From JBBTXG01 sp038062375 (GTDB lineage Bacteria; Patescibacteriota; Minisyncoccia; Minisyncoccales; UBA10102), in the NCBI GenBank assembly GCA_038062375.1, contig JBBTXG010000014.1:1-28502 (forward strand): 28,502 nucleotides of DNA, in the 5' to 3' direction. The notes beneath the pieces are model-generated. The model had not been told where the DNA came from and ran no database searches. It saw only the letters and a list, made by a program, of their open reading frames with translations. Positions 14,458 to 22,834 of the stretch are shown here, in pieces. The translations under genes were made by a program, and so were the position numbers. Position 1 is the first letter of the stretch. Every line of letters begins with the position of its first letter.

Positions 14458-15549
14458 TTAAAATAGTCTTCCAATATCATTCACCGTCACCCAGAGAATG
14501 AGAGGAATCAAAATAAGAAATGAAATAGCGATCATTCGTCGCTCCCATTCTTCGGGAAGCGGTTTTCTCCGAATCCATTCTAAAAGCAAGAAAAACATCC
14601 TTCCCCCATCTAACGCGGGGATAGGAATGGTGTTGAAGATTGCAAGATATACGGAAAGAACTGCAATAAAAAAGAAAAATTGAGATATTCCGAGCTGAAA
14701 CGAATTTCCCAGAAGCGAAACCACTCCGACGGGTCCTGTCACCTGCATGCCGGCAGGAAGTCCATCCCCTTTGATGAGATTCAATGCTAACCCTCCAAGA
14801 CCTCCCAAAATATTCCACGTAAGTTTTCCGGTAAGCACCACTCCCTGAAAGGGCGCTTCATACCACTGATAAGCTATCCGCGTAGTTCTCGCAAGCGCTA
14901 TTCCCATAGGCCCTTCCCCTGCGGGTGGATGTTCCCTCGGCGTAAGCGTAGTCTCGAGCACCTCACTGCCCCTCTGGATCGTAACGATGAGCTCCTGCCC
15001 TTTCTGGCCTTCGGTAAATTCTTGAATATCTCCTACTTTTCCTGTCTCTGATTTTTTTATGTTCGATTTTTTATTTTCAATTTCCTTGATCGTGTCTCCC
15101 ACTCGGATTCCTCCGGCTGCTGCCGGCGAATTCGGCGCTACCCCAATTACTTGAACCTGTGGATTTGTCACTCCTCGAGTTTGCTCATCAGTAATTGCCA
15201 TGGGAATTCCCGCAGTAGCTCCCAAAACTCCAAAAATCACTGCTGCAATTATCCAAAATACAAATACCCCGCCTGCCACAATAAGAAACCTTTGCCATAC
15301 CGGCTTTTGGCTAAAGCTTCCAGGCCCCCCACTTCTTTTTTCCTCTCCCTCCATTCGAACAAATCCTCCGATCGGCAACGCGTTTACCGAATACAAAGTT
15401 TCTCCCCATTTCCTTCCCAGAATCCTTGGAGGCATTCCAATCCCAAACTCTTCTACTTTCACCCCGAGTTTTTTTGCCAAGAAAAAATGCCCCAGCTCAT
15501 GAAGAATGATGAGAATTCCGATACTCAAAATAGCGATGAAAATATTCAT
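14458..15549 (-). CDS. rseP: Site-2 intramembrane metalloprotease RseP/RasP
   Basis: A 363-residue S2P-family protease that cuts membrane proteins such as anti-sigma factors or leftover signal peptides. The zinc site is HELGH (residues 17-21) in the first helix, with the third ligand in PALDGGR of the third. A PDZ domain (QVQVIGVAPNSPAAAGGIRV onward) lies between. The motif NALPIGGFVRMEGEE is typical. It starts 21 bases after frr and precedes proS, the common frr-rseP-proS arrangement. Confidence 0.95.
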   Translation of the reverse strand: MNIFIAILSIGILIILHELGHFFLAKKLGVKVEEFGIGMPPRILGRKWGETLYSVNALPIGGFVRMEGEEKRSGGPGSFSQKPVWQRFLIVAGGVFVFWIIAAVIFGVLGATAGIPMAITDEQTRGVTNPQVQVIGVAPNSPAAAGGIRVGDTIKEIENKKSNIKKSETGKVGDIQEFTEGQKGQELIVTIQRGSEVLETTLTPREHPPAGEGPMGIALARTTRIAYQWYEAPFQGVVLTGKLTWNILGGLGGLALNLIKGDGLPAGMQVTGPVGVVSLLGNSFQLGISQFFFFIAVLSVYLAIFNTIPIPALDGGRMFFLLLEWIRRKPLPEEWERRMIAISFLILIPLILWVTVNDIGRLF

Positions 15550-15570
15550 ACAAACAATGATGAAAAAGTT

Positions 15571-16128
15571 TTATTCTACCTCAATCTCTTTTGTCTTGCG
15601 CTCCAAGGCCTCTTGGATTTTCTTGTTATATTCATCCACCACCTTCTGCAATTCTTCTTTTCCTTTGAACTTATCCCCTTCGCGCATGTTGCCTGTTCTT
15701 ACTTCTTCTTGCATCTTACTCCAGGCTTCATCTCGAAGCTTACGGATTACCTCTTTTGTTTCCTCTGTCTTTTCCCCAAGAAAACGAAGCAATTTCTCTC
15801 GAAATTCTTGCGTCAATGGAGCAAGAATAATACGTATCGCATCTTTCTCTCCGATTGGACTCGTTCCCAATGGAGACTGGCTAAGCGCCTTTTCCATTGG
15901 TCCAAGAGATGATTTGTCCCATGGTTCAATGAGAATCTGTCTCCGTTCAGGACAAGAGATTGCAGCGAGCTGTTTGATTGGCATTTTCTGCCCATACATT
16001 TCTACCATCACATCTTCAACGAGAGAAGGAGAGGCTTGACCGGTTCGGATCTTGGCAATTTCTTTCTTGAAAAATTCTACTGCTTTTTCAAATTCTGGCT
16101 TTATGTGGTAAAGAATCTCTTGATACAT
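15571..16128 (-). CDS. frr: Ribosome recycling factor
   Basis: A 185-residue tRNA-mimic that, with EF-G, splits post-termination ribosomes. Family motifs are visible: KIRTGQASPSLVEDVMVEMY, PIKQLAAISCPERRQILIEP and, for domain I closing, LRDEAWSKMQEEVRTGNMREG. Length matches the family exactly. It follows tRNA-Glu by about 30 bases on the same strand, so both are probably on one transcript. Confidence 0.96.
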   Translation of the reverse strand: MYQEILYHIKPEFEKAVEFFKKEIAKIRTGQASPSLVEDVMVEMYGQKMPIKQLAAISCPERRQILIEPWDKSSLGPMEKALSQSPLGTSPIGEKDAIRIILAPLTQEFREKLLRFLGEKTEETKEVIRKLRDEAWSKMQEEVRTGNMREGDKFKGKEELQKVVDEYNKKIQEALERKTKEIEVE

Positions 16129-16158
16129 AAAATTCTATTCTATTGTATGAATGGGAAG

Positions 16159-16231
16159 CGCTCCCAACGGGATTCGAACCCGTGTTACCAGGTTGAGAAC
16201 CTGGCGTCCTGGACCCCTAGACGATGGGAGC
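16159..16231 (-). tRNA. tRNA-Glu (anticodon CTC)
   Basis: The reverse strand folds with acceptor GCTCCCA/TGGGAGC, anticodon stem CCAGG/CCTGG around loop TTCTCAA (anticodon CTC) and T loop TTCGAAT. The discriminator is G and CCA is not encoded, unlike the two tRNA-Gln genes. It lies between ftsI and frr. Confidence 0.93.
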
Positions 16232-16245
16232 TCCATTTCGCTTTA

Positions 16246-16275
16246 GTTATAGCATACTTCTCGCTTCCAAATCAA
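16246..16275 (-). promoter_or_regulatory. Candidate promoter for tRNA-Glu and frr
   Basis: TTGATT (16270-16275), 18 bp, TATAAC (16246-16251), ending 14 bases upstream of the mature tRNA. It lies directly after a hairpin that follows ftsI, consistent with a new transcription start here. Confidence 0.5.
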
Positions 16276-16278
16276 ATG

Positions 16279-16318
16279 GAAATCTCCTTCTCTTATTTGC
16301 AGACGTGCAGGAGATTTC
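16279..16318 (-). terminator. Hairpin after ftsI, possible weak terminator
   Basis: A 10-bp perfect stem, GAAATCTCCT with AGGAGATTTC, encloses a 20-base loop just past the ftsI stop. It is followed by CATTTGATTT, not a clear T tract, so termination may be partial. Confidence 0.45.
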
Positions 16319-16323
16319 TTCAC

Positions 16324-18021
16324 CTACTCTCCCTCGTAATCGGGAGGGATTGCATAATAGTCAATGATATACTTTGCGAGCTCGCGGAAGATGGGAACTG
16401 CCGAATATTCCGCAGTTTTTGTCTGGGGATTATCGAGTTTTACTACCACAAGAAACTGGGGATCAAAAGCAGGCGCATAGCCAACAAAAGATTGGATTGT
16501 CTTATCAGAATATCCAGATCTGGAAACGCCCAGTGCAGACCAAGGAATTTGAGCAGTACCTGTTTTTCCCGCAATAGAATATCCTGGAATTTTTGCTGCT
16601 TTCGCGAAACCATTCTCCACAACGTTCACTAACATAGCCGTGAGTTGCCAAGACGTCTGGGGAGAGATGACAGGAACTCCCTTCGTACTGCGCTTGGGAA
16701 GAAGATCTTTTTTGCCTCCACTCGCCTTCTCTCCAAGAAAAAACTCTGGCAACATTCCGCCATTCGCAATCGCGGCAAATGCTCTCATCACTTGCAGAGA
16801 TGTCATCTCAATCCCTTGTCCGAAAGACGCAGTGGCAAAGTTGATCTCATATCCCTTTTGGAATTCTTTATTTGTTGAAAATGTCTCCCCTGAAAGATCG
16901 ATGCGTGTGGGCTCTAAAATTCCGAATTTTTTGATGTATTCTAAAAACTTCTCATGCCCTGCCTGCTGTTCCGCAAATACTGCTCCCGTATTGATGGAAT
17001 ACTCTAGAACCTCTGTCATGGTGCGCTTTCCCCACAGTCGCTGATCATAATTGTAAATCTTTCGCCCGCCAATTCGCACCACTCCCTCATCGGTATACAA
17101 GGTATCCGGCTTTACCTTTCCTTCATTGAGCGCGACTGCCATCGTAATTGGTTTAAAAATAGATCCCGGCTCATACATCTTCTGGATTCCAGGATTTTGA
17201 AAAATGCCGATATCTTGAACCTTTGAATACTCATTAGGATCAAAAGAGGGAATACTTGCCATCGCAAGAATCCTGCCCGAAGTGGGATCTCCAACAATAA
17301 TCGTGCCTCCTTCGATCCCAAGACTTTCTTTTGCTTTTTTGAGAAGCACTTCTGCTTTTGATTGAATATGGTAATCAATCGTGAGGAAAAGATCTGCTCC
17401 ATTCTGGAGTGTGCCTTTCAATGCAAAGCGCAGAAAGCTCGCAGGCTTTCGTATGTCTTTCTTTATCCCCTCTTTTCCTGCGAGAAGTTCGTCGTAATAT
17501 TCTTCAATTCCATACTGGCCTTTTCCATCCTGATTCGTAAATCCAATGACATGCGATGCGAAAACTCCTTGAGGATATTCCCTTCTCATCTCTTTCCCTA
17601 GAGAGAGTCCTGGAATCTGTGCGTTCGCTATGGCAGTCTGCTCCTGTTGGGTGATGTCTCGCTTGAGAAGTTCGTAGAGGCTTTCACTTCTTTGGAGTTT
17701 CTGCTGTATTTCTTCAAGATCCAATCCCAACATTTCAGCTATCTTCTGTGCAGTTGTTTCTTTGTCCTGTACTTGGACAGGAGAAACAAACGCAAAAGGT
17801 TTCTCTCGATTTGTCGCAAGGGTATAGAGATTTCCTTTTTTATCCTGAAGGTAGATATTTCCCCGCAATCCCTTTCCCACCGAATCCACGCTCTGCTGGC
17901 CTTGGGCTAAGGCCTTGTAGAATCCATGATCTAAAATCTGGATAACAACTAAACGGCTAATGAGGGCTATGGTCGCCAACACCGAAAGGAGCAACACAAA
18001 ATTTGTTCTCCAATGTTTCAT
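16324..18021 (-). CDS. ftsI: Class B penicillin-binding protein, FtsI/PBP3-like transpeptidase
   Basis: A 565-residue septal peptidoglycan transpeptidase. A cytoplasmic tip and one helix (about residues 8-29) come first, then the dimerisation domain (NREKPFAFVSPVQ, RREYPQGVFASHVIGF), then the transpeptidase domain with SxxK (EPGSIFKP, Ser287/Lys290), SxN (YSINTG, Ser342/Asn344) and KTG (AGKTGTAQ, Lys486). No PASTA repeats. It lies 38 bases after ftsL in the mraZ-led cluster. murein precursor genes that usually follow in a dcw cluster are not here. Confidence 0.94.
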   Translation of the reverse strand: MKHWRTNFVLLLSVLATIALISRLVVIQILDHGFYKALAQGQQSVDSVGKGLRGNIYLQDKKGNLYTLATNREKPFAFVSPVQVQDKETTAQKIAEMLGLDLEEIQQKLQRSESLYELLKRDITQQEQTAIANAQIPGLSLGKEMRREYPQGVFASHVIGFTNQDGKGQYGIEEYYDELLAGKEGIKKDIRKPASFLRFALKGTLQNGADLFLTIDYHIQSKAEVLLKKAKESLGIEGGTIIVGDPTSGRILAMASIPSFDPNEYSKVQDIGIFQNPGIQKMYEPGSIFKPITMAVALNEGKVKPDTLYTDEGVVRIGGRKIYNYDQRLWGKRTMTEVLEYSINTGAVFAEQQAGHEKFLEYIKKFGILEPTRIDLSGETFSTNKEFQKGYEINFATASFGQGIEMTSLQVMRAFAAIANGGMLPEFFLGEKASGGKKDLLPKRSTKGVPVISPQTSWQLTAMLVNVVENGFAKAAKIPGYSIAGKTGTAQIPWSALGVSRSGYSDKTIQSFVGYAPAFDPQFLVVVKLDNPQTKTAEYSAVPIFRELAKYIIDYYAIPPDYEGE

Positions 18022-18059
18022 TTCTGTATGTTATACCCTAATTCCGTATTCTCAACCTC

Positions 18060-18383
18060 CTACTCTCGCGTTTCTCCTTCCTTTCGCGCAACCGCACCTT
18101 CGAATAACTCAATGTAGCTTACTTTTCCCGCCTTCTCAAAATTTCGTGCGAGAGCAAGAGCTTCAAGCTCTTCCAATGAGTATCCCTGCACCAGGGATGT
18201 CTCGAGGGTTTGATATTCTGCTTTGAGTTTGCGAAGTTCTTCTTCTTGATCTGCAATCTGATATGCAAAGGCGACCAGTGTGTTCACCTGGAAAATATAC
18301 AATCCGGACAATCCCAAAAGAGCAGCGAGATTAAACGCCCAGAGAAGTTTTTTTCGAACACGTGAACGGGGAGATCGAGTCAT
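18060..18383 (-). CDS. ftsL: FtsL-like divisome protein
   Basis: A 107-residue bitopic protein: basic cytoplasmic end (MTRSPRSRVRKK), one helix (about residues 13-33), then an outer coiled coil (IADQEEELRKLKAEYQTLE). This is the plan of FtsL, which links FtsI to the other division proteins. FtsL is poorly conserved, so the name rests on architecture and on the position between rsmH and ftsI. The start overlaps the rsmH stop as ATGA. Confidence 0.8.
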   Translation of the reverse strand: MTRSPRSRVRKKLLWAFNLAALLGLSGLYIFQVNTLVAFAYQIADQEEELRKLKAEYQTLETSLVQGYSLEELEALALARNFEKAGKVSYIELFEGAVARKEGETRE

Positions 18384-19255
18384 AGAATTTTCTTTGCTGC
18401 TCTTAATTTTGCAGAGCGCGAACGCGGATTTTTCTTTCGCTCTTCAAAAGATGCGACAATCGGCTTTCTCGTAAGTATTTGGAGAGAAGGCTCCAGTCTC
18501 AAAAAGTTTTTTACAATCCGGTCTTCGAGCGAATGAAACGACACGACCGCCATTCTTCCTCCCTGCGTCAACAGAGACGCTGCTTGGCTAAGCACGAGCT
18601 TCAAATTCTCCAATTCGTCATTTACTGCAATGCGCAATGCTTGAAAGGTTTTTGTTGCAGGGTGTATCCTCTGCCTCTGATACCATCGAGGAGTTGCATT
18701 CTCGATGAGACGAACAAGCTGGAATGTTTTTTTGATTGGTTTCTTCATACGCTCTTGCACAATTTCCTGCGCGATCTCTCTTGCAAACCGTTCCTGACCA
18801 TATTCTTTCAATACTCGCTCCAAATCAGTTCTGCTATGGTAATTGATAATCTTTTCTGCACTCATGGGATTATCCAAGCTATAGCGCATATCAAGGGGTT
18901 CATCCTTTTGAAAAGAAAATCCCCGTCCACTCTGCTCAATCTGATTGAAAGACATCCCGAGATCGAACAAAATCCCATGAACCGGTCGAAAATTTGTTGC
19001 TTTGACAATTTCTTTCAAATGAGCAAAGTTATCATGTACCAGAATTATCCGGTCTTTGAAATTTTTAATTTTTAATCGTAAGTTTCTTAATTGGTTCGGA
19101 TCCCAATCAATTCCAAGGAGTTTTCCTTTGGGCCCATTCTTCTCTAAAATCGCAAATGCATGTCCACCTTCTCCAATCGTACAATCAATGAAGTTTTCAT
19201 TTTTCTGCGGATTCAAGTATTCGAGAACTTTTTCTCGTAAAACCGAAATGTGCAT
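18380..19255 (-). CDS. rsmH: 16S rRNA (cytosine-1402-N4)-methyltransferase RsmH
   Basis: A 291-residue SAM-dependent enzyme that N4-methylates C1402 in the decoding site of 16S rRNA. Motifs: HISVLREKVLEYL at the start, FIDCTIGEGGHAFAIL (SAM loop), GILFDLGMSFNQIE, GFSFQKDEPLDMRY, FQALRIAVNDELENL and MAVVSFHSLEDRIVK. It starts 16 bases after mraZ and overlaps ftsL by four bases. Normal family length. Confidence 0.96.
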   Translation of the reverse strand: MHISVLREKVLEYLNPQKNENFIDCTIGEGGHAFAILEKNGPKGKLLGIDWDPNQLRNLRLKIKNFKDRIILVHDNFAHLKEIVKATNFRPVHGILFDLGMSFNQIEQSGRGFSFQKDEPLDMRYSLDNPMSAEKIINYHSRTDLERVLKEYGQERFAREIAQEIVQERMKKPIKKTFQLVRLIENATPRWYQRQRIHPATKTFQALRIAVNDELENLKLVLSQAASLLTQGGRMAVVSFHSLEDRIVKNFLRLEPSLQILTRKPIVASFEERKKNPRSRSAKLRAAKKIL

Positions 19256-19271
19256 TGTATTCGTCGTTCGT

Positions 19272-19703
19272 CTAAATACCGAGTTCTCTCAAGCGCTCTG
19301 CCATATCCCCTACTTCTTTCTCGATTCGAGTTTTATACTCCTGCCAGCGAGTTTCATCCCACACCTCCATACGATTATACACGCCCGCAATCACGATTTT
19401 CTTTTGAAAACTTGCATATTCTTTGAGATAATCGGGAATTACAATCCTTCCCAGTTTGTCTAAATCTGCCTCCATCGCGCCTGCCAACATCAATCGTACA
19501 AAACCTCTTGCGTCAGCCTGCGCTAAGGGAAGCTTGCTCAATTTCTCTGCTAACGTTTGCCACTCTTTGAATGGATATAAAAATAAACAATGATCCAATC
19601 CTCTGGTGATCACCGCTTTCTTGCCGAGCAGTTGTCGAAATTTGGGTGGGATGGCAAGTCGTTTTTTCTCATCTATAGAATAGAGATATTCGCCAAGGAA
19701 CAT
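19272..19703 (-). CDS. mraZ: Transcriptional regulator MraZ
   Basis: A 143-residue protein with two AbrB-like swapped-hairpin domains. The first opens with FLGEYLYSIDEKKRLAIPPK and the second contains EADLDKLGRIVIPDYLKEY (DxxGR motif). I start at ATG 19701-19703; the longer open frame runs back through the promoter. MraZ forms rings and represses its own dcw promoter by binding TGGGN-type direct repeats about 10 bp apart; such GTGG repeats lie directly upstream. First gene of the cluster. Confidence 0.94.
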   Translation of the reverse strand: MFLGEYLYSIDEKKRLAIPPKFRQLLGKKAVITRGLDHCLFLYPFKEWQTLAEKLSKLPLAQADARGFVRLMLAGAMEADLDKLGRIVIPDYLKEYASFQKKIVIAGVYNRMEVWDETRWQEYKTRIEKEVGDMAERLRELGI

Positions 19704-19728
19704 GAGAGTTTTCCACTGATTTATCTGT

Positions 19729-19815
19729 TTATCCCCACTTTTGTCCACAGTTCTCCACGAATATACCACTATAGCCCACCCCAATACCCTCGTCAACCAC
19801 CCCCACTTATCCACA
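19729..19815 (-). promoter_or_regulatory. Periodic GTGG repeats / DnaA-box-like cluster at the mraZ promoter
   Basis: CCAC (GTGG on the gene strand) begins at 19735, 19745, 19755, 19766 and 19776, a 10-11 bp period, and again at 19797, 19803 and 19811. The spacing fits MraZ operators. Several also make DnaA boxes: TTATCCACA (19807-19815, perfect), TTATCCCCA (19729-19737) and TTGTCCACA (19741-19749) with one mismatch each, and TTCTCCACG (19751-19759) with two. Confidence 0.65.
19768..19796 (-). promoter_or_regulatory. mraZ/dcw sigma70 promoter
   Basis: TTGACG (19791-19796), 17 bp, TATAGT (19768-19773), near consensus and optimal spacing. It predicts a start near 19761 and a leader of about 58 bases, overlapped by the GTGG repeats. 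I see nothing else supported between 19816 and 19954. Confidence 0.8.
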
Positions 19816-19954
19816 AAAAAATAGCCCCATGTGAAGCGTAATCGCTCCCGCGAGGAACTAAGCTTGCGACTCCCTGGGGTCTGAAAACGTGTCCTCCAAA
19901 TCATATCTCGAGCAAACGAACTACTGTCCAAGGAACAGTTACTATATAAAAAAG

Positions 19955-19982
19955 AAGAGGGCCGACTTCACTCGGCCCTCTT
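19955..19982 (-). terminator. Rho-independent terminator after the 542-residue secreted protein gene
   Basis: GAGGGCCGA pairs with TCGGCCCTC around a six-base loop, extended by A:T pairs. On the minus strand it is followed by a T-rich run including TTTTTT. It separates this gene from the mraZ promoter. Confidence 0.85.
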
Positions 19983-20034
19983 TCTCCTTTCAGGACACAT
20001 ACCCGTATCCAATCATTGACATCAATCAGTCATT

Positions 20035-21663
20035 TTAGTCTTCGTCATCTTCCTCGGTATCGTGACTCGGGACTGGCGATGTTGCCAACGTTTTCGAGGC
20101 AGGCACACACAATTCCCTTGGTTCCTTCACACGCAACACCTCAACACCAAATTGATTTTTCGTTAGCACGGTAACGTCTTGCTTTGGACCCTCCACATCA
20201 AGGCATAAAAGATGCCTATCGGGATGCTGAATCTTGATTGTATGGCTGGTACCGTCAGAACCCACAATCGTCTTTTCTACTGGATTACAAAGCCACTTGA
20301 GTTCCTTAACCTTATAATCTGAAATACCGAATTGATCTGCAAGAGAAACTTTCTTGTTTACCCGACCCTCCAGGATCCTATAACATAGGTAATGGTCAAC
20401 GTTGCCAGGAAGAGGGGGAGGAACAGCAGTGAAGACATTCTTGGGGAGCGCCTTTTGGGTTGGGACAAGAACTCGGTATGGACCCCTTGCATTGACCACA
20501 AACTTACCAAACTGCTCACTATCCACAATGACCTGCTTTACCAGAACTTTATTCCCTTTGACCCTATATCTTTTGAGATGGGTAATCTGATCTGCAACGT
20601 CCTTAAGGTTTGCTTGGTGGGGTGGAAATTCTTTATCTGCCGGAGTGTACAGTCTATCTGGATTTTCGACCCTATAATCTCCTTTCACAAACTGATCGCG
20701 AAGGAAAGCTGGAAGCGCTTGGAACTTATCATCTCCCTCTCGCACCTTATAGCCCAAATAGTCCCCAGCGCAGAAATTCGAAGCCAAGGAAAACGATGTA
20801 AGCGGTTTCTTGCTCTCTGATGTATTGTGAAGCAATACCTGCAGATTCGTACCATCACCTTGGACTCCGGTTGGCGGAATTCCTGGCGAGGCAAAGGCAT
20901 GAACGCTAGCCAAGTTAATTACGTTGGGGCTATTTAAGAGCACGTGGCCTGGAACCGGCGTTCCCACCGTCACAGCTCCATGGATACCACTCACTGTCCC
21001 ATAGCCCATCGCAGCCAATACAGGATTGCCGTTGGTCGTCCAACTAGGATCATGATCCGTACCAATATACAAGCCGCCGCACCTCAAGCTGAACTCGTGG
21101 GCAAAGTTCTCGGTCACGGGAAGCTCAAATGCTCCTGCGCCCCCAACGGGGATACCTGCGCTCGCTTCGTACCAACTGCCATAGCTGCGCGCATCAACAA
21201 TAATGTTGCCCTTGGAATGAGCGGCATACCACGCTGCAAGAGCACCAGCATCCGCTGCACAAATCTGGTTGAAGTGATTAATGTCAAAAAGCCAAACCTG
21301 GGTGAATGTGCCTGGCAATGTAGCTCCAATCGTTCCGCAAGCAGGATTCAGCAAATGGGTGACATTGTACCCCAGGAAAACGAGATTGTCATGAAGCCTC
21401 AAACTATTTGGAGCCCAGACGCCATTGCCATCGAACGTGATCATCAGAATGTCATCACCAGCACCGTGAGCGGCAATAGAAAGGGGCGCTCTCTCATGCC
21501 CTCCTAAAGCAGGCGCACTGGGATCTTGTCCGCCACCCGGTCCTTCAGCTGGATCATCAGCAAAAAGCAGCCCGTTGGGCATAAAACCTAGTCCTGCCAC
21601 AAAGACAAGTATGACCAAGCCAACCCCAACGAGAAGCCATGCTTGCTTTCTTATTTTTTTCAT
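20035..21663 (-). CDS. Large secreted or anchored protein with tandem C-terminal repeats
   Basis: A 542-residue protein with an N-terminal helix (WLLVGVGLVILVFVAGLGF) acting as signal or anchor. Residues about 68-275 start with DDILMITFDGNGVW and have an alternating pattern like a flavodoxin/glutaminase-like fold, without a clear catalytic motif. From about residue 330, repeats of about 60-70 residues recur: HYLCYRILEG, VSLADQFGISDYKV, LKWLCNPVEKT, then HLLCLDVEG, VLTKNQFGVEVLRV, RELCVPASK. They resemble DUF7450-type repeats as I remember them. Cysteines recur at fixed places and may form disulfides. The tail is very acidic (TEEDDED). It is the last gene before a strong terminator. Surface or envelope location is likely; function unknown. 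Confidence 0.75.
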   Translation of the reverse strand: MKKIRKQAWLLVGVGLVILVFVAGLGFMPNGLLFADDPAEGPGGGQDPSAPALGGHERAPLSIAAHGAGDDILMITFDGNGVWAPNSLRLHDNLVFLGYNVTHLLNPACGTIGATLPGTFTQVWLFDINHFNQICAADAGALAAWYAAHSKGNIIVDARSYGSWYEASAGIPVGGAGAFELPVTENFAHEFSLRCGGLYIGTDHDPSWTTNGNPVLAAMGYGTVSGIHGAVTVGTPVPGHVLLNSPNVINLASVHAFASPGIPPTGVQGDGTNLQVLLHNTSESKKPLTSFSLASNFCAGDYLGYKVREGDDKFQALPAFLRDQFVKGDYRVENPDRLYTPADKEFPPHQANLKDVADQITHLKRYRVKGNKVLVKQVIVDSEQFGKFVVNARGPYRVLVPTQKALPKNVFTAVPPPLPGNVDHYLCYRILEGRVNKKVSLADQFGISDYKVKELKWLCNPVEKTIVGSDGTSHTIKIQHPDRHLLCLDVEGPKQDVTVLTKNQFGVEVLRVKEPRELCVPASKTLATSPVPSHDTEEDDED

Positions 21664-21706
21664 GTTTTGGAGAATTTCAGAAGATTGAGTTAATAATTAT
21701 GTAAGC

Positions 21707-21730
21707 GCAAACGGTCGACCCTGCGTTTGC
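21707..21730 (-). terminator. Hairpin between two envelope genes, possible attenuator
   Basis: GCAAACG (21707-21713) pairs with CGTTTGC (21724-21730) around a 10-base GC-rich loop, 28 bases past the stop of the upstream 350-residue protein gene. There is no T tract, so it may be a processing site or weak terminator. Confidence 0.35.
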
Positions 21731-21757
21731 ATCGTGATTTTCTAATAGGGGGAAACT

Positions 21758-22810
21758 TTAGGGGTGGAGCGGAACCGTTGGAGGAGAAAAGTTAAAAAGA
21801 GGAAGAATATCTTGAAGGTTCTTTGCGTCCTCGGGAGCTTCAATGAATACTGGTCTATTGAAGTCAGAGAAATCGATTTGAAAAAGGATGGAAACCGTCC
21901 CCGCATTCTCTGAATTTTCGTTAAGCTGTCCTAACTCTTCCGGGCCAAGAGTCTTTTCCATCTTTATCCGGTAAGGCAAAGAGTCTCTCCTTGAAATCCA
22001 TACTTCAAATGGAATGTCTCCTATAACTTTTGACATATCTTGGAGTTCTCGAGAAATCTGCTCTTCCATTTGTTCAGATAATCCCTCCTCCTCGAGTTCT
22101 TCAAACATCCTCCCAACAAATTCTCGCAGAAATTCACCGAGTTTTACATGAAAGAGATAACGGTACATCTTCTGGCCATGGATTTCCTCATCTTTGAGCT
22201 CCTCTCTTCCTTCATAAAACTTCTCATTGTTCAAGAGTTCAGAAAGACTTTCGTAAAACCTCTGGCGTTTTTGCAATTGCTCTTGAAGGATTTCGGGAGG
22301 AAGTCCACCTTGTGCCCCAAAGAATTTCATAAGTTCTTGCATATCAATTTTGATCCACTGATTGACAAGAGCATTCTGCTGAATACCGAAAAGAGACAAG
22401 AAAGGCTCGAGCGAAGGAGGGATGCTCGTAATTTTCAGGAAAGAGGTAGTTCCCATGCTTCTCTGCTCACCCTCCACAGCAAACGATACTCCTTGCGCGA
22501 AAACTTCCACCACAAAGCTGGCTTGAGACCTTGAGTCCATACCACCCGCGCGATCTGTATCACTTTCTGAATGAATGCTAAATTTTGCCGCTTGATCTTG
22601 ATCTTTGGCATCAATGGTAAGTTTTGTGCTCGAATGAAAAGTCTTTACTTCTTGCATTTTTTGCACCGCAGCAAAAAGAGCTTGCTCGGGAGAAGGCCGA
22701 AAGGGATTCCATTGAGGATCCCACGTTCGGGTATAAAACGCGATGTTTGCTCCGCTGACAGCTGCCAAAACAATAACGCCCAAAGAAAGAAAAAGGATTT
22801 TTTTGCTCAT
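21758..22810 (-). CDS. Membrane-anchored envelope protein, possibly LolA/LppX-like fold
   Basis: A 350-residue protein with an N-terminal helix (ILFLSLGVIVLAAVSGANIAF) and a long outer domain. The pattern PSPEQALFAAVQKMQEVKTFH followed by paired strands, and later IPFEVWISRRDSLPYRIKM, recalls LolA/LppX-like domains that carry lipids or hydrophobic ligands, but I see no decisive motif. A strongly acidic helical stretch (FEELEEEGLSEQMEEQI) lies at about residues 240-260. No lipobox. It begins 24 bases after the ClpC-like gene and is likely co-transcribed. Fold inferred. Confidence 0.65.
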   Translation of the reverse strand: MSKKILFLSLGVIVLAAVSGANIAFYTRTWDPQWNPFRPSPEQALFAAVQKMQEVKTFHSSTKLTIDAKDQDQAAKFSIHSESDTDRAGGMDSRSQASFVVEVFAQGVSFAVEGEQRSMGTTSFLKITSIPPSLEPFLSLFGIQQNALVNQWIKIDMQELMKFFGAQGGLPPEILQEQLQKRQRFYESLSELLNNEKFYEGREELKDEEIHGQKMYRYLFHVKLGEFLREFVGRMFEELEEEGLSEQMEEQISRELQDMSKVIGDIPFEVWISRRDSLPYRIKMEKTLGPEELGQLNENSENAGTVSILFQIDFSDFNRPVFIEAPEDAKNLQDILPLFNFSPPTVPLHP

Positions 22811-22834
22811 AGAAAGGATATGCTCATTATATAA

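Noticed and set aside
19729..19815. DnaA-box cluster as the chromosome origin
   Set aside because: No AT-rich unwinding region or dnaA/dnaN genes nearby, and the boxes coincide with a promoter and MraZ-type periodicity.
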